From: Phallus indusiatus
Lineage: Eukaryota > Basidiomycota > Agaricomycetes > Phallales > Phallaceae
NCBI GenBank assembly: GCA_027605045.1
Contig: JAQFWX010000143.1
Location: 1 to 64,000, forward strand
Direction of reading: 5' to 3'
Length of the DNA stretch: 64,000 bases
Shown: positions 60,628 to 64,000 of the stretch, piece after piece
Layout of the letters: every line of letters starts with the position of its first letter
How positions within the stretch are numbered: position 1 is the first letter of the stretch
Position numbers and translations under genes: made by a program
The notes under the pieces: model-generated
The model's database searches: none
What the model was told of the DNA's origin: nothing
Seen by the model: the letters and a program-made list of their open reading frames with translations, nothing else

Positions 60628-62038
60628 TTACATAACACTATTAGGTTCGCTTATAGTATCAAATAATATTTTTCTGCCCATCCAGTGAATATAATTAGGT
60701 GAGTCGGTATCCGAGCTATTTCTTAAACTCCTCAAGTTGAGAGTTAGACGACTTCCCTTTAGTTGTTATGATTATGGTTAGTAAGAGTTGCGTCAATGAT
60801 GATCGGTGAATATTTTAAATCTTACTGTCATTCCAACAAGTACAACGGCCGGACTGTGGAGCTTCTCGTTAGTACTTTAGAGGAACAGGGCTACATGCAA
60901 GTTACTGGTACACACATCATTATCATTAGACCAGTGGTTTGAAGGAAGGAAGCGACAAAAACCACTTTAAGGGACGTCAAACTGTGTTCAATTTTCCAAC
61001 ATTGTACTAACCAAAAAGATGGATGAAAACCCAAAATCCGTCTCGAATAAAAATGTAACAAATGTACGATATACCCAGTACTCTCCAGGAAGCAATGGTT
61101 AACTTGATGAACCTCGGGTAGTACTTTCAGTTCCATAACAGATATGTAAGTATATGAAACACGGTACCTTACTATGACCAATGTGAGAAGGATACTGTGG
61201 AAAATTAACTCAGATATCCTGAAAGATTAAGAATTGATCAGAATTCGGGCAGAGGTCTGCAAGTACTACCATATGTCACGTTCGAAGACGGGAACGCCTG
61301 CCATACGGCATTCTCCAATAACGCCTTGTACAAAGACAGCGGAGTGAGCGACCGGAAACTTCATGGAATATATGATTGAGAAACCCAGGAAGGCTGCGCT
61401 ATTCAAAACCCAGAGAATGACTAGTCCGATTAAAACTTTTCGGTTTCTCTCGTAAAAAGCGAAGACTCAATTTACTAAGGTAAAGATAGTATGTCAAAAA
61501 GATTAGTCTAAACAGTAAACGTACCCCGATAAACGAGTAGGACGTCAACGCAACTTATCAAAATCACGCTGCCTAACGAAAGAAGGTATGTATAGACACG
61601 ACAAATATTTTCTCGTTGAAAGTGGCTTTGTGTCATTATAACAGTCGATCTAGACAACCACCGGTCAGTGACTCAAATCGCGCAAGAGAAGGATGAACAT
61701 ATATTTACATTGATATGATCAAAGATAAATACCGAATCATAAAGAAGAGATAATTTACAACACAGTGTTGAGATCTAAAAACCCAATCATCGAATGGAAT
61801 ATCAACTGTCTAATGGATGTTGTGGATAATAGCAACGCTTACTTCCAGATTAGTTCGACCTCTTGATCATAAGTTATTATCGTATCCCATATCAAAAGGC
61901 TAGCGACCGAAGCTGATAAGACATCAATAACTGATTGATTATGTAGTGATTCTACAGGAGACGACCTTGGCCTAGATAATACGAAGGGTAAGACTCCGCA
62001 AAGACGGGGGAGACAGCAAGGTCCCGATTCACGTTCAT
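60628..62038 (-). CDS. DUF6533 multi-pass membrane protein, copy 7
   Basis: Ten exons (62038-61966, 61912-61843, 61774-61709, 61649-61525, 61465-61270, 61218-61168, 61112-61012, 60964-60916, 60853-60826, 60756-60628) sum to 295 residues. Signatures are WDTIITYDQEVELIW, NYLFFMIRYLSL, YERNRKVLIGLVILW, CYIFIRDGFWVF and GSRLTLNLRSL with a tail containing HWMGRKILFDTISE. That tail links it to copies 1 and 2, where the same ILFDTI motif appears. Exon 5 is one codon shorter than usual and exon 8 two codons shorter, with a donor GTGTGT chosen because it alone keeps the frame. Confidence 0.78.
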
Positions 62039-63138
62039 GCAGCTAGTCAAATTTGAGAGACCGTGATCATAATGAAGCTGCTTAATTTATAGCCAACTAG
62101 GATGCAAGATTATGAGCGCTCAGATTCCGGAAACATGATAGGCATTTGAATATTCAATATGGTAGGATTGTCTGAATTGAGAGTCGTCCAAGACAACACT
62201 GGAATTTCATATCATACTTCCAGCGCGGGTTTTTTAAACCTTCTTTGGCGTGCAATCTGAAAAGGGCTGTAAGAAGGCCAGCACAAGATAGAAGGCAAGT
62301 GTAAAGAGCCCTTAGCTGTTGTGTTAAAGGCTAAGCTTCAGCCAAATACGAACAAGATAGGTTTCCACGACGAAATTCTGAGCTCCACCTCAATATCACG
62401 CATATGCGACGTTTCTTTGTTGTTCAGATTTGGATTTCGCATAATGAAGGGGCCCATCCGTCTAAAAATACGGATCCAGCCTCCACGGTTAAGCGCTTTG
62501 CGCTTGGTATATGAAATCATTACATTACGCGAAGTGGAGTCGTTCAGTTCATTGACATTCATCCCTACCTTACATCTTCCGCAAGGTCTGCCCGCTACAT
62601 ACTTCAGCAAAGTTAATCCGAAATGATGTGAATTGAGAATCGGGAATTGTCCGAGAAGTCCGGTTCATGGACTGCATATGCATGATTGAATCAGATTGAT
62701 CTTTGACTCTTGCCTTTCTTTCCTGATAAGTTTTTCTTCTAACTTGCTTTCAACTTCTAATTTTGCGTAGATTTACTCATGTTTGCCTAACAGTTACTAT
62801 ACCTGTAAAATCGGTTTAGCCTCGTTCCTTGGACACATTAGCAACTTTGTCGCTATATAAAGAACTGTAATTCAGCTAGTTTTATATTTCATACGAAAGC
62901 ATAATTATCCGAATTGCTCCTCATGTATCGGAGATTAAGAGGTGCATATACGATTCATTCTGATAACCGTGACAGACATCAACAAGACTGGATTCGTAGT
63001 AAAATGAATTAAGATTATCAGCTAAAGTAACAAAAGAGTCCTACGCTACAAATTGCATCCGAATATATATTCTAATAAATTATGAATGTTTTTGCAATGT
63101 TCGTTGTGAAAGTTCAATGTGTCCATGCCTGCACCACA
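62039..63138. other. intergenic stretch
   Basis: No supported gene between DUF6533 copies 7 and 8. Overlapping open frames at 62321-62626 and 62338-62610 have no motifs and look like chance. Confidence 0.4.
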
Positions 63139-64000
63139 TCATTCTGCTTCTAGCAAATTAAGTCGTGAAAGTCCGAGAGGATAACTCGAGAGCTCGATAT
63201 CCCATTCTGTATAGGTTGTGGGCTCACTGCCAGTGTGAGTACAGTTTTTTAAATTCCTTAAGTTAAGGGTTAGGCGGCTTCCCTAGATATTGTCAGTTCT
63301 TCAAGTTTTGGAATGATGTTTATAAAAATCTCACTATTAAGCCTACGAAGACGATAGCTGATCTGAGAACCCAGCGTGTCTTGTCAGTGTGAGATTAAAG
63401 ATACCGGTTGGTCAACATACTGGATTATTGCAAGACCAATTAAGTGGGTTTGAACGGCGGACATGACAAAGGCCACTGTTTAGTGTTTAGTAATGAATTC
63501 AGTCAGATAGCACACGGCTGAGTGTCTTACCGGACAAATGGAGAAACGCCCAAAGCTCATCTCGAACAAAAATGTGATAAAGACTGAATATCCCCATTTC
63601 TTTCCATGATGCAGCCGTAACCCTAATAAACCTCCGGTGCTTTCAGTTCAAGGCCTAAGATGAAAATGTGGAAACTGCTACCTTACGAAAACTACGAAGA
63701 AAAGAACAATTTGGAAAATTATCTCCGATATCCTAATATATTGATTTAATGATGATGACACGTTTTAACACTGCAAGATTCTCACCAAAAATCATGAGTA
63801 AACCTAGGAAGATTTACAGCGATGCATTCTCCGAAGACATTATGGGTAAAAATCGTATCGGCGTTGACAAGTGGTGATTTCAAACAAAACGCGAGAGAAA
63901 GGCCGAAGAGTATTCCGTTATTCAGTAGCCAGAGAGTGATTAAACCAGCTAGAACTTTTCGGTCCCTTTCGTAAAAAGCGAACGCTGAATTTGCTGAGAG
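63139..64000 (-). CDS. DUF6533 multi-pass membrane protein, copy 8 (5' part outside the window)
   Basis: The last six exons of the standard skeleton are visible. Exon 5 (63984-63786, 199 nt) reads YERDRKVLAGLITLW. The next exons give SEIIFQIVLFF, YHIFVRDELWAF and AFVMSAVQTHLIGLAIIQ, and the last exon starts GSRLTLNLRNL and ends at a stop at 63139. All intact junctions keep the frame. Exons 1-4, with the DUF6533 core, lie beyond base 64000, so function of the whole cannot be judged. The tail is long (about 40 residues after the motif). Confidence 0.7.

Noticed and set aside
62321..62626. Two overlapping open frames of 90-101 codons as a gene
   Set aside because: They lie on opposite strands over the same bases, have no motifs or splice signals, and are typical chance frames.
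44132..64000. A complete B mating-type locus (pheromone plus STE3 receptor)
   Set aside because: The 7-TM-like genes here are DUF6533 proteins with the WDxxxTYxQExxxxW core, not STE3 receptors, so the CaaX peptide alone does not establish a mating locus.

Overview
The window is nuclear DNA from a filamentous basidiomycete, most likely an Agaricomycete. Genes are dense and cut by many 48-70 nt introns with GT(R)NGT donors, branch-like CTAAY/CTRAC signals and YAG acceptors. Several protein families here are characteristic of mushroom-forming fungi: multi-pass DUF6533 membrane proteins, HNH nuclease-domain paralogues and F-box/LRR-like genes starting MLDR(F/L)PYEI. Exon models were built by hand from consensus splice sites. 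Where exon lengths sum to an open frame I give the protein length. No database search was run.

Region 1 (1-18.4 kb) is a conserved housekeeping block. In order it holds an SDE3/MOV10-like RNA helicase with N-terminal zinc fingers (+), the 26S proteasome ATPase Rpt6 (-), a two-domain dual-specificity phosphatase whose second domain is catalytically dead (+), three HNH-nuclease-family copies of which two are broken (9.5-12.5 kb), calcineurin A (+), an endonuclease/exonuclease/phosphatase-fold enzyme (-) and the SWR1 subunit Swc5/BCNT (+). Rpt6/phosphatase and EEP/Swc5 are divergent pairs. Helicase/Rpt6 and calcineurin/EEP are convergent pairs.

Region 2 (18.4-33 kb) is duplicated, gene-poor DNA. 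A segment of about 4.4 kb is present twice in direct orientation; each copy carries one DUF6533 gene, and the second copy is split by about 3.9 kb of inserted DNA. That insert holds a small secreted-protein gene and a decayed relative of it.

Region 3 (33-50 kb) contains a carboxylesterase with an acidic insertion, a third DUF6533 gene, a tandem pair of F-box/LRR-like genes (one dead), a 77-residue peptide ending in a CaaX box that resembles a basidiomycete pheromone precursor, a frameshifted DUF6533 copy and a C2H2-like zinc-finger protein.

Region 4 (50-64 kb) mixes conserved genes (a Prx5-type peroxiredoxin, a DUF5745 protein, a BolA protein, UNC-50/Gmh1) with four more DUF6533 genes, the last running off the window end.

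In total eight DUF6533 loci lie between 21 kb and the window end. They share one ten-exon skeleton with nearly fixed exon lengths and a conserved C-terminal motif G(S/G)RLxLNLR placed just after the last intron. This expanding putative receptor-like family, together with the CaaX peptide gene, is the most unusual content of the window.
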